DNA of 64,000 bases, from NCBI RefSeq assembly GCF_904063065.1, contig NZ_CAJFCL010000006.1:186001-250000 (forward strand), given 5' to 3'. This DNA comes from Pseudomonas paraversuta. Lineage in GTDB: Bacteria; Pseudomonadota; Gammaproteobacteria; Pseudomonadales; Pseudomonadaceae. A program made the translations under genes and the position numbers. The notes beneath the pieces are model-generated. The model saw nothing but the letters and a program-made list of their open reading frames with translations, was not told where the DNA came from and did not search any database. Positions within the stretch are counted from its first letter, which is position 1; every line of letters begins with the position of its first letter. Shown one piece after another: positions 37,257-48,362 of the stretch.

Positions 37257-37985
37257 CTAGCGAGCGTACATCCCCCACCAGAACACATGTCCGAGGATCA
37301 CCAGTTGTTCATCCTCCAGATCGTTGTAGGCATAGTCTTCATCCGGGTATTCATCCCTGTTGAAGCTGCGCAAACGAATCCCGCCTGCCAGACGATAGAG
37401 CTGCTTTACCCGCAGCTCACCGTTGTGATTGATCGCATACAGATCACCGTCGACGACCTCATCGAGCATGCGCTTGCCTGCATTGACGCCAACCGTTGCC
37501 CCATCGCGCAACACCGGCAGCATGCTGTCGCCGCGCACTGTCACGCACTTTGCCTGGTCAAACTCCACGCCATTGTGGCGCAGGCTGCGCTTGCCAAAAC
37601 GCAGCCGGGCACGCTCGCTCTCTTCAATGGCAAAGCGCCCCGTCCCGGCTGCCAGCTCCACCTGACGCAGGAACGCAATGGAGACCTCGTCATCCGCCAC
37701 CGGGGTGTCGTCATCCCACAGACAGATATCATGCAACTCCGGGTGCAGGTGCTCGCTCGGGACAAGCAGATGACTATCGTCCCGACCCCGCAGCCGATCC
37801 GTACTGATGCGGAAGTATTCGGCAATTCTGGAGATGTGCCGATCAGAGGGATCGGCAATCTTGCCGCTCAAAATTCTCGACAGCGTGGACTGCGGCACAC
37901 CGGTACTGCGGTGCAGCGCCATGGCGCTGATCCGGTGACGAACCAGCAGTTCGTTGAGGACAGTTGAAACAGTTCGTTTAGACAT
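37257..37985 (-). CDS. prtR: PrtR-like S24/LexA-type repressor
   Basis: 242 residues. N-terminal XRE-type HTH (ALHRSTGVPQSTLSRILSG), then an S24 peptidase domain with cleavage-site-like VELAAGTGRFA, nucleophile Ser in VRGDSMLPVL and general-base Lys in ELRVKQLYR. This is the repressor class that holds R/F-tailocin clusters silent and is inactivated by RecA. ATG at 37985 is preferred, though its SD is weak; a TTG at 38027 with AGAAG upstream is the alternative. It sits beside mutS as in intact tailocin loci, but only a holin remains for it to control. Confidence 0.85.
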   Translation of the reverse strand: MSKRTVSTVLNELLVRHRISAMALHRSTGVPQSTLSRILSGKIADPSDRHISRIAEYFRISTDRLRGRDDSHLLVPSEHLHPELHDICLWDDDTPVADDEVSIAFLRQVELAAGTGRFAIEESERARLRFGKRSLRHNGVEFDQAKCVTVRGDSMLPVLRDGATVGVNAGKRMLDEVVDGDLYAINHNGELRVKQLYRLAGGIRLRSFNRDEYPDEDYAYNDLEDEQLVILGHVFWWGMYAR

Positions 37986-38006
37986 GACGGGAATAGTGCT
38001 GGCGCT

Positions 38007-38023
38007 GTTTGCAGATGGCAAAC
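38007..38023. promoter_or_regulatory. palindrome upstream of the PrtR-like gene (possible autoregulatory operator)
   Basis: GTTTGC-agatg-GCAAAC is a perfect 6-bp inverted repeat 22 bp before the repressor ATG. It is a plausible operator for the repressor itself, by position only; it also overlaps the alternative TTG start. Confidence 0.4.
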
Positions 38024-38163
38024 GCAATTTCTTCTATTAATAGCAGCCCGGAGTCCCCCTGTAGATGCGGGTAGCTGACATGTTAACCTTGCGACCATTA
38101 TGAAAATCTCAGGCTGCGCGCCTGCCTTTCCCCACTTTCAAAACGAATCCGCCTAAGCCTCTC

Positions 38164-40743
38164 ATGAGTAAAAACAGCTCCGACCTCTCCAGCCACACAC
38201 CGATGATGCAGCAGTACTGGCGCCTGAAAAACCAGCACCCTGATCAGTTGATGTTCTATCGCATGGGCGACTTCTACGAGATCTTCTATGAAGACGCGAA
38301 GAAGGCCGCCAAGTTGCTGGACATCACCCTCACGGCGCGCGGGCAGTCGGCCGGACAGGCGATTCCGATGTGCGGGATTCCTTACCATGCCGCCGAAGGG
38401 TATTTGGCCAAGCTGGTAAAACTCGGCGAGTCGGTGGTGATTTGTGAGCAGGTCGGCGATCCGGCGACCAGCAAGGGCCCGGTTGACCGCCAGGTGGTGC
38501 GCATCATCACCCCGGGTACGGTCAGCGATGAGGCGCTGCTTGATGAGCGTCGTGACAACCTGATTGCAGCGGTGCTGGGCGACGAACGCTTGTTTGGTCT
38601 GGCGGTACTGGACATCACCAGTGGCAATTTCTCGGTACTGGAAATCAAAGGCTGGGAAAACCTGCTGGCCGAGCTGGAGCGCATCAACCCGGTTGAATTG
38701 ATGATCCCGGACGATTGGCCCCAAGGCCTGCCTGCGGAAAAACGCCGTGGCGTTCGACGCCGTGCACCCTGGGACTTTGAGCGCGACTCGGCGCTGAAAA
38801 GTCTGTGCCAACAGTTTTCAACCCAGGACCTTAAAGGCTTCGGTTGCGAGAACCTGACCCTGGCCATTGGCGCTGCCGGTTGCTTGCTCAGTTACGCCAA
38901 GGAAACCCAGCGTACCGCCCTGCCCCATTTACGCAGCCTGCGTCATGAACGCCTCGACGATACCGTGGTGCTCGACGGTGCCAGTCGACGCAACCTGGAG
39001 CTGGACACCAACCTGGCCGGTGGTCGCGACAATACATTGCAGTCCGTGGTGGACCGCTGCCAGACGTCAATGGGTAGCCGTTTGCTGACCCGCTGGCTGA
39101 ACCGCCCATTGCGCGATTTGCCTGTGCTGCTGGCCCGCCAGTCGTCGATTACCTGCTTGCTGGATGGCTACCGTTTCGAAAAACTGCAGCCGCAGCTTAA
39201 AGAGATTGGCGATCTGGAGCGCATTCTGGCCCGTATCGGCCTGCGTAATGCGCGCCCGCGAGATCTGGCGCGCTTGCGCGATGCCTTGGGTGCCCTGCCT
39301 GAACTGCAAGACGCGATGATCGGGCTCGAAGCACCACACCTGCAGCAATTGGCCACTAGCACCGGTACCTATCCCGAGCTGGCGGCATTGCTGGAAAAAG
39401 CAATTAACGACAACCCGCCGGCGGTGATCCGCGATGGCGGGGTATTGAAAACCGGTTATGACGCCGAGCTGGATGAGCTGCAATCACTGAGCGAAAACGC
39501 CGGACAGTTTTTGATCGATCTGGAAGCCCGGGAAAAAGCCCGAACCGGCCTGGCCAACCTCAAGGTCGGTTACAACCGGGTACATGGCTACTTTATCGAG
39601 CTGCCAAGCAAGCAGGCCGAGCAAGCCCCGGCTGATTACATCCGCCGCCAGACGCTAAAAGGCGCCGAGCGTTTTATCACCCCGGAACTCAAAGCTTTCG
39701 AAGACAAAGCCCTGTCGGCGAAAAGCCGTGCACTGGCCCGGGAGAAAATGCTCTACGAAGCATTGCTCGAAACCCTGATCGGTGAGCTGCCGCCGCTGCA
39801 GGACACCGCCGCTGCCCTGGCTGAGCTGGATGTCCTGAGCAACCTGGCCGAACGCGCGCTGAACCTCGATTTGAACTGCCCGCGCTTTGTTGACGAACCC
39901 TGCATGCGCATCAACCAGGGCCGCCATCCGGTGGTAGAGCAAGTGTTGACTACGCCGTTCGTGGCCAACGACCTGGCGCTGGATGACAACACCCGCATGC
40001 TGGTGATTACCGGTCCTAACATGGGCGGTAAATCGACCTACATGCGCCAGACCGCATTGATCGTACTGCTGGCGCACATAGGCAGCTTCGTTCCTGCTGC
40101 CAGTTGCGAGCTGTCGCTGGTGGACCGGATCTTCACCCGAATCGGTTCCAGCGATGACCTGGCGGGCGGGCGTTCGACCTTTATGGTTGAAATGAGCGAA
40201 ACCGCCAACATCCTGCATAACGCCACCGAGCGCAGCCTGGTGCTGATGGATGAAGTTGGACGCGGCACCAGTACTTTCGACGGCCTGTCACTGGCCTGGG
40301 CTGCGGCAGAACGTCTCGCCCAATTGCGCGCCTACACCCTGTTTGCCACGCACTATTTCGAGCTGACCGTACTGCCCGAAAATGAGCCGCTGGTGGCCAA
40401 CGTGCACTTGAGCGCAACCGAGCACAATGAGCGAATCGTGTTCCTGCACCATGTATTGCCGGGCCCGGCGAGTCAGAGCTATGGCCTGGCGGTAGCCCAG
40501 CTGGCCGGCGTGCCGCCCGAAGTCATCACCCGGGCCCGCGAGCACTTGAGCCGTCTGGAGACCACCAGTCTGCCCCATGAAGCACCCCGTCCGACGCCCG
40601 GTAAAAAATCACCGCCACAGCAAAGCGACATGTTTGCCAGCCTGCCACATCCGGTGCTGGACGACCTGTCCAAGCTGGATCTGGACAACATGACGCCACG
40701 TAAAGCACTTGATTTGCTCTACACATTAAAGACACGCATCTAA
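38164..40743 (+). CDS. mutS: DNA mismatch repair protein MutS
   Basis: 859 residues. Mismatch-reading motif GDFYEIF with F37 and E39, long clamp/lever helices, ATPase with Walker [10 protein letters not shown] (K623), Walker [17 protein letters not shown], and a C-terminal tetramerisation tail. It binds mismatches and recruits MutL. Standard position between the tailocin site and fdxA. Confidence 0.97.
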   Translation: MSKNSSDLSSHTPMMQQYWRLKNQHPDQLMFYRMGDFYEIFYEDAKKAAKLLDITLTARGQSAGQAIPMCGIPYHAAEGYLAKLVKLGESVVICEQVGDPATSKGPVDRQVVRIITPGTVSDEALLDERRDNLIAAVLGDERLFGLAVLDITSGNFSVLEIKGWENLLAELERINPVELMIPDDWPQGLPAEKRRGVRRRAPWDFERDSALKSLCQQFSTQDLKGFGCENLTLAIGAAGCLLSYAKETQRTALPHLRSLRHERLDDTVVLDGASRRNLELDTNLAGGRDNTLQSVVDRCQTSMGSRLLTRWLNRPLRDLPVLLARQSSITCLLDGYRFEKLQPQLKEIGDLERILARIGLRNARPRDLARLRDALGALPELQDAMIGLEAPHLQQLATSTGTYPELAALLEKAINDNPPAVIRDGGVLKTGYDAELDELQSLSENAGQFLIDLEAREKARTGLANLKVGYNRVHGYFIELPSKQAEQAPADYIRRQTLKGAERFITPELKAFEDKALSAKSRALAREKMLYEALLETLIGELPPLQDTAAALAELDVLSNLAERALNLDLNCPRFVDEPCMRINQGRHPVVEQVLTTPFVANDLALDDNTRMLVITGPNMGGKSTYMRQTALIVLLAHIGSFVPAASCELSLVDRIFTRIGSSDDLAGGRSTFMVEMSETANILHNATERSLVLMDEVGRGTSTFDGLSLAWAAAERLAQLRAYTLFATHYFELTVLPENEPLVANVHLSATEHNERIVFLHHVLPGPASQSYGLAVAQLAGVPPEVITRAREHLSRLETTSLPHEAPRPTPGKKSPPQQSDMFASLPHPVLDDLSKLDLDNMTPRKALDLLYTLKTRI

Positions 40744-40885
40744 CGCTGATGCGTTCAAGCTGATAGAATCGCGCGCGGTTCGGGATGCTACTGACCTTTT
40801 AGCCTGGTCTGTAGATATCACTCCCGAGCCCGGCGAACCCGTCCTGGAAGGGATTCGCTGCCGCCGCCTGAGGAGAAAATTAGAA

Positions 40886-41209
40886 ATGACCTTCGTCGTC
40901 ACCGACAACTGCATCAAGTGCAAGTACACCGACTGCGTAGAAGTCTGTCCGGTGGACTGCTTTTACGAAGGCCCGAACTTCCTGGTGATTCACCCGGATG
41001 AGTGCATCGACTGCGCGCTTTGTGAGCCTGAATGCCCGGCGCAAGCCATCTTCTCTGAAGATGAAGTGCCCGCTGACATGCAAGAATTCATTCAGTTGAA
41101 TGTTGAGCTGGCTGAAATCTGGCCAAACATCACTGAGAAGAAAGACGCTCTGCCGGACGCGGAAGAGTTTGATGGTGTGAAAGGCAAGATCAAAGATCTG
41201 GAACGCTGA
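40886..41209 (+). CDS. fdxA: 7Fe ferredoxin FdxA
   Basis: 107 residues. Two cluster sets: [18 protein letters not shown] for the 3Fe-4S side and [16 protein letters not shown] for the 4Fe-4S side, with the C-terminal extension typical of Azotobacter-type FdI. GAGGAG SD upstream. It follows mutS, as in other Pseudomonas, but the usual next neighbours (rsmZ, rpoS) are absent. Confidence 0.96.
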   Translation: MTFVVTDNCIKCKYTDCVEVCPVDCFYEGPNFLVIHPDECIDCALCEPECPAQAIFSEDEVPADMQEFIQLNVELAEIWPNITEKKDALPDAEEFDGVKGKIKDLER

Positions 41210-41220
41210 TCCACGCTGCA

Positions 41221-41258
41221 GCAAAAAGCCCCGTCTCCTGCGAGCCGGGGCTTTTTGC
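41221..41258. terminator. rho-independent terminator of fdxA
   Basis: GCAAAAAGCCCCG ... CGGGGCTTTTTGC with a 12-nt loop, 11 nt after the fdxA stop. Symmetric enough to act on both strands. Confidence 0.85.
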
Positions 41259-41286
41259 GTTTTTGGCACAGCTATCGCACCGCCTG

Positions 41287-41380
41287 TATCGCCGCCAAGC
41301 CGGCTCCCACAAGCAGCGGGCGGGATATCAATCCCTCAGCCCGCCACAGCTCCAGTGCGGGAGCCGGCTTGCCGGCGATG
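41287..41380. repeat. REP doublet of the GCCGGC family
   Basis: TATCGCCGCCAAGCCGGCTC at the left and GAGCCGGCTTGCCGGCGATG at the right are inverted, with an inner GCGGGC/GCCCGC pair. This is a second REP family distinct from the GCGAGC type; another partial copy lies at about 9729-9752. Confidence 0.75.
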
Positions 41381-41405
41381 CGACCGCCGCCCGCCAGTCA
41401 TCCGG

Positions 41406-42035
41406 CTAGCCATTAATGGCGCAGCCGGTCGCCTCTTTGAGCTGTTCCAGCGTCACGCCTGAGGCCAGCTCAACCAGCTTTAGCCCTTGATCGGTCACAT
41501 CAAGCACGGCCAGATCGGTGATGATACGGTCAACCACTCCCACCCCTGTCAGCGGCAGATCGCACTGCTTGAGCAGCTTGTGCGTGCCACCCTTGGCGGT
41601 GTGTTCCATAAGCACCACCACACGTTTGACTCCAGCGACCAGGTCCATGGCACCGCCCATGCCTTTCACCATCTTGCCCGGAATCATCCAGTTCGCCAGG
41701 TCGCCTTTTTCGGAGACCTGCATCGCCCCCAGGATCGACAGGTTGATATGCCCGCCGCGAATCATCGCAAACGAGTCGGCGCTGTTGAAAAAACTGCTGC
41801 CAGGCAACGTGGTGATGGTTTGCTTGCCGGCATTGATCAGGTCCGCGTCCACTTCGTCTTCACCAGGAAACGGGCCAATGCCCAGCAGGCCGTTTTCACT
41901 TTGCAGCCAGACATCCATGCCCTCGGGTATATAGTTGGCTACCAAAGTCGGCAAACCGATACCAAGGTTGACGTAAAAACCGTCCTGCAATTCTTGGGCG
42001 GCGCGATGCGCCATTTCTTCACGAGTCCAGGCCAT
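41406..42035 (-). CDS. scoB: 3-oxoacid CoA-transferase subunit B
   Basis: 209 residues. Contains the catalytic Glu in [13 protein letters not shown], near residue 47, which forms the glutamyl-CoA thioester, and [15 protein letters not shown]. With ScoA it moves CoA from succinyl-CoA to acetoacetate (or a related 3-oxoacid). It starts 2 nt after the scoA stop. A PcaJ (3-oxoadipate) role is possible given the pca cluster 8 kb away, but the sequence looks more like the succinyl-CoA:acetoacetate type. Confidence 0.88.
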   Translation of the reverse strand: MAWTREEMAHRAAQELQDGFYVNLGIGLPTLVANYIPEGMDVWLQSENGLLGIGPFPGEDEVDADLINAGKQTITTLPGSSFFNSADSFAMIRGGHINLSILGAMQVSEKGDLANWMIPGKMVKGMGGAMDLVAGVKRVVVLMEHTAKGGTHKLLKQCDLPLTGVGVVDRIITDLAVLDVTDQGLKLVELASGVTLEQLKEATGCAING

Positions 42036-42037
42036 GT

Positions 42038-42736
42038 TCAGGCGCTCCGCACAGTGCGTTGTTCGATGCGTTTTTCCGGAGTGGGATTAAGTACCAGACG
42101 CTGTACGTAAATCCCCGGTAAATGCACCTGATCAGGTTCGATCTCACCTGTTTCGACGATTTCTTCTACTTCAACCACACAGACCTTGGCCGCCATTGCA
42201 GCCAGCGGGTTGAAATTGCGCGCGGTTTTGTTGAATAACAGATTGCCGGATTTATCGGCCTTCCAGGCTTTGACCAGCGCTACGTCGGCACGCAGTGAAC
42301 GCTCCATGACAAACCACTCGCCATCGAACTCACGCGTTTCCTTGCCTTCTGCCACCAGGGTGCCGTAACCGGTTTTGGTGTAAAACGCCGGGATACCCGC
42401 GCCGCCTGCACGCAACTTCTCGGCCAGAGTACCTTGGGGGGTAAACTCCAGTTCAAGCTCGCCGGCCAGATATTGGCGCTCAAACTCTTTGTTCTCGCCT
42501 ACATAAGAAGAAATCATTTTGCGGATCTGACGGGTCGTCAGCAGTTGGCCAAGTCCGAACCCGTCCACGCCCGCATTGTTACTAATAACCGTCAACTCAC
42601 GCTTGCCCGTGTCACGCAAGGCTGCAATCAGGGCCTCCGGGATGCCGCACAACCCAAAACCACCCACTGCCAGGGTCATCCCGTCTTCGACGATCCCCTG
42701 CAAGGCGGATTCGGCACTCGAGTAGATCTTGTTCAC
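42038..42736 (-). CDS. scoA: 3-oxoacid CoA-transferase subunit A
   Basis: 232 residues. CoA-binding glycine loop [27 protein letters not shown], and [20 protein letters not shown] are family-typical. Start is GTG at 42736 with AGGA upstream. Forms the heterodimeric transferase with ScoB for ketone-body or acetoacetate use. No thiolase or hydroxybutyrate dehydrogenase adjoins. Confidence 0.88.
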   Translation of the reverse strand: MNKIYSSAESALQGIVEDGMTLAVGGFGLCGIPEALIAALRDTGKRELTVISNNAGVDGFGLGQLLTTRQIRKMISSYVGENKEFERQYLAGELELEFTPQGTLAEKLRAGGAGIPAFYTKTGYGTLVAEGKETREFDGEWFVMERSLRADVALVKAWKADKSGNLLFNKTARNFNPLAAMAAKVCVVEVEEIVETGEIEPDQVHLPGIYVQRLVLNPTPEKRIEQRTVRSA

Positions 42737-43114
42737 TGGTTATTCCTCGAATTGGCCACGACGCCTGCATCCCGGTCGCAGCATCTTTGCTTTCGTCCAG
42801 AGCGCACAAACATGCTGGCAGTCGCCCGCTCTACGATTTTGGCTGCTCCGGCCACCGACCCAAGCGCTCTTCGAGTGTAGGGGAAGCAGATGCGCGAACT
42901 CTAGGGATGAGTGACAGAGGCGCAGAAATAAATACCCGCCGCCCCCAGGTTGTCAGCACTGACGTACAGACTGAGCCGACTTGACCCAGGATCGACGGGG
43001 GGCTTAACAATTGCATTACAAAATACATAGCTCGCTATCTTTAAAGCCGCGCCCTAGACGTATATAAAGGCATCTCGAAGCCATACCGAAAGTAGAGTTG
43101 AATCTTCCCTCGCC
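42737..43114. other. intergenic stretch, no gene seen
   Basis: 378 nt between scoA and the ttgR stop. It should carry the scoAB promoter, but I found no clear sigma-70 or sigma-54 elements, terminator or conserved small frame. Confidence 0.5.
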
Positions 43115-43786
43115 TTATCGTTCGATCGGACTAGACTCTTCACCAATTTGCTCTCGGCTGCGCAAGCTTGGGCTCAGGCTCAGCATCTCTATCCCTGTGT
43201 CGACCCAGGTCTCAGCTTCCTTGTGCAGCTCAAAACTATCGGGGACCAGCAGCCATTGGCCGAGAATACCGTCGATATAGGCGTGCAGACAGATAGCCGC
43301 GCGGCGGGCGTCAAGGGTCTTCGGGAGTTGCTCGCGATGGATGGCATTATTCAGGGCAAGCTCGATTCGACTGTTACAGTCGACACTCGCCACTTGGCGT
43401 TGACGGCGCAGGTCACACATTTCGTCAGTGAATTCGCACTTATGAAACAAAATCTCATTGATACGCCGGGTTTGAGGATCGATGGCAACCTGGCGAAACA
43501 AATGAACCAGCAGCTTGCGCATGCACCCGAGCGGATCAAGTTCGTCCTGACTTTCACTGGCTTTGGCCAGTTCATCCAGAGGCTCATGCAAGCTGTCCAG
43601 CATGGCCTGCACCAGGTCGGCCTTGTTACTGAAATGCCAGTAAATCGCGCCACGGGTTACACCCGCCAGTGCTGCAATATCAGCCAGCGTGGTACGCGCA
43701 ACACCCCGCTCATAAAAGGCCTGCTCGGCAGCTTCGAGGATTTTGCTCCGGGTTTCCTGAGCTTCTTCTTTGGTACGACGGACCAT
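43115..43786 (-). CDS. ttgR: TetR-family repressor TtgR
   Basis: 223 residues. Tet[24 protein letters not shown] followed by [20 protein letters not shown]. The ligand-binding C-terminal half ([35 protein letters not shown]) follows TtgR of P. putida, which binds antibiotics and plant flavonoids and is released from DNA. Divergent from ttgABC, with the operator in the shared region. Called EmhR/ArpR in other strains. Confidence 0.92.
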   Translation of the reverse strand: MVRRTKEEAQETRSKILEAAEQAFYERGVARTTLADIAALAGVTRGAIYWHFSNKADLVQAMLDSLHEPLDELAKASESQDELDPLGCMRKLLVHLFRQVAIDPQTRRINEILFHKCEFTDEMCDLRRQRQVASVDCNSRIELALNNAIHREQLPKTLDARRAAICLHAYIDGILGQWLLVPDSFELHKEAETWVDTGIEMLSLSPSLRSREQIGEESSPIER

Positions 43787-43930
43787 GGCAATACAAACCT
43801 CAATCAGGAGGATCTGGACAATTGCGGCCGCTCGTCCAAACCAACATCGGGTGGCGTTTGTTATGCCTTATCCCGGACTACTTCAAACATAGAAAAGGGC
43901 CTTGTGACGCATGCTGCGGCACGCCGCCGC

Positions 43931-43966
43931 TATTTACAAACATACGTGAATGTAAGTATATTCCTT
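43931..43966. promoter_or_regulatory. TtgR operator in the ttgR-ttgA intergenic region
   Basis: TATTTACAAACATACGTGAA directly followed by TGTAAGTATATTCC closely matches the ttgABC/ttgR operator of P. putida as I remember it, including the TTACA/TGTAA inverted half-sites. It lies about 90 bp from ttgA and 145 bp from ttgR, so one site can control both. Confidence 0.75.
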
Positions 43967-44051
43967 AACAAGCTACTTATCCACCCGGAACAGCTTTCTT
44001 TACCCTTCCACTATTCTTGTGCGCTTTCGCGTGCCTGACCCGAGGATTTTC

Positions 44052-45203
44052 ATGCAATTCAAGCCAGCTGTTACCGCTCTGGTTGCTGCCATCGCCCTAG
44101 CTTCGCTGCTCAGCGGATGTAAAAAGGAAGAGGCGGCACCTGCCCCACAAATCCCTCAGGTCGGCGTCGTGACGCTGAAAACCCAACCTTTTACCCTGAC
44201 CAATGACCTGCCAGGCCGGACTACGTCCTATCGCTCGGCAGAAGTTCGTCCCCAGGTGAACGGGATTATTCTCAAGCGCCTGTTCAAAGAAGGCAGTGAC
44301 GTTAAAGTCGGCCAGCAGCTGTATCAGATCGATCCAGCCATCTACGAAAGCAACGTCCTGAGCGCCAAGGCCACTTTGCAGTCGGCCAAGTCCCTGGCTG
44401 AGCGCTACAAGCAGCTGGTTGCAGAACAAGCCGTAAGCCGTCAGGAATACGACAACGCCGAGTCCGCCCGCCTCGAAGCCGAAGCGACTTTGAATACCGC
44501 CCAGGTCAACCTGCGCTACACCAAGGTTTTGGCACCGCTGTCCGGCCGTATCGGACGCTCGCTGTTTACTGAGGGCGCACTGGTGACCAGTGGCCAGGCA
44601 GACGCATTGGCAGTGATCACCCAACTGGACCCGATCTATGTTGACGTGACCCAATCCTCGGTAGAAATGCTCGAGCTGCGCCGCGATCTGGCCAGTGGCC
44701 GCTTGAAGAGGGCCGGAGATAACGCAGCCAAGGTCAAGCTGACCCTTCCGGACGGCAGTGAGTACCAGCAAGAAGGTCGCCTTGAGTTCACCGAAGTATC
44801 GGTTGACGAAGCCACCGGTTCCGTAACCCTGCGTGCGGTGTTCCCGAACCCTGACGACACTCTGTTGCCGGGCATGTTTGTCCACGCGCAACTGGAAGCT
44901 GGCATCAACAGCGATGCGATTCTCGCGCCTCAAATCGGCGTGACCCACAACCTCAAGGGCCAACCGACAGCTTTGATCGTTGGACCGGACAACAAGGTAG
45001 AACTGCGCGTGCTGCAAGCTTCGCGCACCGTGGGCAGCAACTGGCTGGTAGAAAAAGGCCTGAACGCTGGTGATCGCCTGATCGTCGACGGGCTGCAATT
45101 CATCAAGCCTGGTGCTGAAGTGAAAATCATGGAAAAACCACAAGGCGAAACCCCGGCATCTGCCCCGGCAACAGAAAAAGCTGCAGGCAGTAAAGGGGAG
45201 TAA
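44052..45203 (+). CDS. ttgA: RND efflux periplasmic adaptor TtgA
   Basis: 383 residues. Lipoprotein signal with lipobox LLSGC, then lipoyl-like halves (AEVRPQVNGIILKRLFKEGS and NLRYTKVLAPLSGRIGRS), a helical hairpin between them, and beta-barrel/membrane-proximal domains. The ATG at 44052 with GAGGA is used; an upstream GTG-type start would prepend residues before the signal. First gene of ttgABC, 3 nt before ttgB. Confidence 0.94.
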   Translation: MQFKPAVTALVAAIALASLLSGCKKEEAAPAPQIPQVGVVTLKTQPFTLTNDLPGRTTSYRSAEVRPQVNGIILKRLFKEGSDVKVGQQLYQIDPAIYESNVLSAKATLQSAKSLAERYKQLVAEQAVSRQEYDNAESARLEAEATLNTAQVNLRYTKVLAPLSGRIGRSLFTEGALVTSGQADALAVITQLDPIYVDVTQSSVEMLELRRDLASGRLKRAGDNAAKVKLTLPDGSEYQQEGRLEFTEVSVDEATGSVTLRAVFPNPDDTLLPGMFVHAQLEAGINSDAILAPQIGVTHNLKGQPTALIVGPDNKVELRVLQASRTVGSNWLVEKGLNAGDRLIVDGLQFIKPGAEVKIMEKPQGETPASAPATEKAAGSKGE

Positions 45204-45206
45204 ACC

Positions 45207-48200
45207 ATGTCGAAATTTTTTATCGACCGTCCGATTTTCGCTTGGGTAATTGCCCTGGTGATCATGCTGGTCGGGGCTCTATCGATCCTCAAACTACCGA
45301 TCAACCAGTACCCGAGCATTGCACCGCCTGCCATCTCGATCGCTGTGACCTACCCGGGCGCTTCGGCGCAAACTGTGCAGGACACCGTGGTTCAGGTAAT
45401 CGAGCAACAGCTTAACGGTATTGACCACTTGCGTTATGTGTCCTCGGAAAGCAACTCCGACGGCAGCATGAGCATCACCGCCACGTTCGAGCAAGGTACC
45501 GACCCTGACACCGCTCAGGTTCAGGTGCAGAACAAGCTCAACCTGGCAACGCCCCTGCTGCCTCAAGAGGTTCAGCAACAAGGTATCCGTGTAACCAAGG
45601 CAGTGAAAAACTTCCTGATGGTTATCGGTGTGGTGTCTGAAGACGGCAGCATGAACAAGGACGACCTGTCCAACTACATCGTTTCCAACATGCAGGACCC
45701 GATCTCCCGTACCGAAGGTGTGGGCGACTTCCAGGTGTTCGGTGCCCAGTACGCCATGCGTATCTGGCTCGACCCGCTCAAGCTGAACAAGTACAACCTG
45801 ACTCCGGTGGACGTTAAATCGGCCATCAGCGCACAGAACGTACAGGTGTCCTCCGGGCAACTGGGCGGCCTGCCTGCGGTAAAAGGTCAGGAGCTGAACG
45901 CGACCATCATCGGTAAAACCCGTCTGCAAACTGCAGATGAGTTCAAGAAGATCCTGCTCAAGGTCAACACCGACGGTTCCCAGGTACGCCTGAGCGATGT
46001 CGCCGATGTTGCCCTGGGTGGTGAAAACTACAGCGTCAGCGCGCAATTCAACGGCAAACCGGCATCGGGTATCGCGATCAAGCTGGCTCCGGGTTCGAAC
46101 GCCCTGGACACGGCAAAGGCATTGCGTGAAACCATCAACGGTCTGGAACCCTTCTTCCCGGAAGGCATGAAAGTCGTTTATCCGTATGACACCACGCCAG
46201 TGGTTTCGGCATCGATCGAAGGGGTTCTCGAAACCCTGGTCGAAGCTGTCGCCCTGGTGTTCCTGGTGATGTTCCTGTTCCTGCAGAACTTCCGTGCCAC
46301 CATCATCACCACGATGACAGTACCGGTTGTATTGCTGGGTACCTTCGGGATCCTGGCCGCTGCAGGTTTCAGCATCAACACCCTGACCATGTTCGGCATG
46401 GTATTGGCCATCGGCTTGCTGGTGGACGATGCGATTGTGGTAGTTGAAAACGTTGAGCGGGTAATGTCCGAAGAAGGACTACCGCCCAAGGAAGCCACCA
46501 AGAAATCCATGGAGCAGATCCAGGGCGCCCTGGTGGGTATTGCCCTGGTACTGTCGGCGGTACTGCTGCCGATGGCCTTCTTCAGCGGTTCCACCGGTGT
46601 GATCTATCGCCAATTCTCGATCACCATCGTTTCGGCGATGGGCCTGTCGGTACTGGTTGCACTGATCTTCACCCCGGCCCTGTGCGCCACCATGCTCAAG
46701 CCGATCCAGAAGGGAGATCACGGCGAGAACAAGCGCGGTTTCTTCGGCTGGTTCAACCGTACTTTCGACAGTGGCGTGAAACGCTACGAGAAAGGTGTCG
46801 GCAGCATTCTGCGTCACAAGGCTCCGTACTTCCTGGCTTATGTCCTGATTGTGGTTGGTATGGTGTTCCTGTTCACCCGTATCCCTACCTCCTTCCTCCC
46901 GGAAGAAGACCAGGGCGTATTGTTTGCACAGGTTCAAACACCCGCGGGCACCACTGCAGAGCGCACTCAGCAGGTGGTAGACCGGATGCGCGAATACCTG
47001 CTGACCGATGAATCGGGCGCTGTGTCTTCGGTGTTTACCGTGAACGGCTTCAACTTTGCCGGCCGTGGCCAGAGCTCTGGTCTGGCGTTCATCATGCTCA
47101 AGCCATGGGGCGAACGAGATGCGGACAACAGCGTGTTTGCGCTGGCCGCACGGGCGCAGAAAGTGTTCTCCAGCTACCGCGATGCAATGGTCTTCGCCTT
47201 TGCCCCGCCAGCTGTAATGGAGCTGGGTAACGCCACAGGTTTTGACGTTTATCTGCAAGACCGTTCCGGTATCGGTCACGAGAAGCTGATGGAGGCCCGC
47301 AACCAGTTCCTGGGGATGGCATCTCAGAGCAAGATTCTGGCCGGTGTGCGTCCAAACGGCTTGAACGATGAGCCGCAATACAAACTGCTGATCGACGATG
47401 AAGCCGCTCGCGCCCTGGGCCTGAGTCTTTCGGACATCAACAACACCCTGTCCATCGGTCTGGGTGCCAGTTATGTCAACGACTTCATCGACCACGGTCG
47501 GGTCAAGAAGGTATTCCTGCAAGGCGAAGCTGACTCGCGGATGAACCCCGAAGACCTGAAGAAGTGGTATGTGCGCAACGACCAGGGAACCATGGTGCCT
47601 TTCTCGGCCTTCGCCAAGGGCGAATGGATCTACGGTCCGCCCAAGCTGTCGCGTTATAACGGCGTGGAAGCAATGGAAATACTCGGTGCTCCGGCCCCGG
47701 GCTACAGTAGCGGTCAAGCCATGGCTGAAGTCGAAGCCCTGGCCAAGAAGCTGCCGCCCGGTGTAGGTATTTCCTGGACAGGTCTGTCTTACGAGGAACG
47801 TCTGTCAGGTTCGCAAGCACCTGCCTTGTACGCAATTTCCTTGCTGATGGTATTCCTGTGCCTTGCAGCCCTGTATGAAAGCTGGTCGATCCCGATTGCG
47901 GTAATGCTGGTTGTTCCGCTGGGGATTATCGGTGCACTTATGGCTACCAGCCTGCGGGGATTGTCCAACGACGTGTACTTCCAGGTAGGCCTGCTGACGA
48001 CCATCGGTCTGGCATCGAAAAACGCCATTCTGATCGTCGAGTTTGCCAAGGAACTGCATGAACAGGGACGAACACTGACCGAGGCGGCCATTGAGGCCTG
48101 CCGCATGCGTCTGCGGCCAATCATCATGACCTCGCTGGCGTTTGTCCTGGGTGTGATCCCGCTGGCCATCTCCACGGGCGCAGGCTCGGGCAGCCAGCAC

Positions 48201-48362
48201 GCTATTGGTACCGGCGTAATCGGTGGCATGATCACCGCCACAGTACTGGCCGTGTTCTGGGTGCCGCTGTTCTTTGTCGCCGTATCGTCCTTTGGCAGCA
48301 AAAAAGATTCCGAGAAGAAAGTGGACCTGACTAAAACACCAAACAACGAGGCTGGCCAATGA
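45207..48362 (+). CDS. ttgB: RND multidrug efflux transporter TtgB
   Basis: 1051 residues, HAE1-type RND pump with 12 TMs and two large periplasmic loops. [20 protein letters not shown] start, proton-relay Asp pair in [18 protein letters not shown], and the duplicated [16 protein letters not shown]. With TtgA and TtgC it exports antibiotics, solvents and aromatics. Its stop overlaps the ttgC start by ATGA. Confidence 0.96.
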   Translation: MSKFFIDRPIFAWVIALVIMLVGALSILKLPINQYPSIAPPAISIAVTYPGASAQTVQDTVVQVIEQQLNGIDHLRYVSSESNSDGSMSITATFEQGTDPDTAQVQVQNKLNLATPLLPQEVQQQGIRVTKAVKNFLMVIGVVSEDGSMNKDDLSNYIVSNMQDPISRTEGVGDFQVFGAQYAMRIWLDPLKLNKYNLTPVDVKSAISAQNVQVSSGQLGGLPAVKGQELNATIIGKTRLQTADEFKKILLKVNTDGSQVRLSDVADVALGGENYSVSAQFNGKPASGIAIKLAPGSNALDTAKALRETINGLEPFFPEGMKVVYPYDTTPVVSASIEGVLETLVEAVALVFLVMFLFLQNFRATIITTMTVPVVLLGTFGILAAAGFSINTLTMFGMVLAIGLLVDDAIVVVENVERVMSEEGLPPKEATKKSMEQIQGALVGIALVLSAVLLPMAFFSGSTGVIYRQFSITIVSAMGLSVLVALIFTPALCATMLKPIQKGDHGENKRGFFGWFNRTFDSGVKRYEKGVGSILRHKAPYFLAYVLIVVGMVFLFTRIPTSFLPEEDQGVLFAQVQTPAGTTAERTQQVVDRMREYLLTDESGAVSSVFTVNGFNFAGRGQSSGLAFIMLKPWGERDADNSVFALAARAQKVFSSYRDAMVFAFAPPAVMELGNATGFDVYLQDRSGIGHEKLMEARNQFLGMASQSKILAGVRPNGLNDEPQYKLLIDDEAARALGLSLSDINNTLSIGLGASYVNDFIDHGRVKKVFLQGEADSRMNPEDLKKWYVRNDQGTMVPFSAFAKGEWIYGPPKLSRYNGVEAMEILGAPAPGYSSGQAMAEVEALAKKLPPGVGISWTGLSYEERLSGSQAPALYAISLLMVFLCLAALYESWSIPIAVMLVVPLGIIGALMATSLRGLSNDVYFQVGLLTTIGLASKNAILIVEFAKELHEQGRTLTEAAIEACRMRLRPIIMTSLAFVLGVIPLAISTGAGSGSQHAIGTGVIGGMITATVLAVFWVPLFFVAVSSFGSKKDSEKKVDLTKTPNNEAGQ

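Noticed and set aside
41210..41405. rsmZ sRNA downstream of fdxA
   Set aside because: No cluster of GGA motifs in hairpin loops is present; the stretch is a terminator plus a REP doublet.
41406..42736. Calling the CoA-transferase pair pcaIJ
   Set aside because: The subunit motifs look more like the succinyl-CoA:acetoacetate type, and no PcaR box lies upstream; kept as scoAB with the alternative noted.
46479..47717. 412-codon frame antisense to ttgB
   Set aside because: No RBS or domain; overlaps a certain gene.
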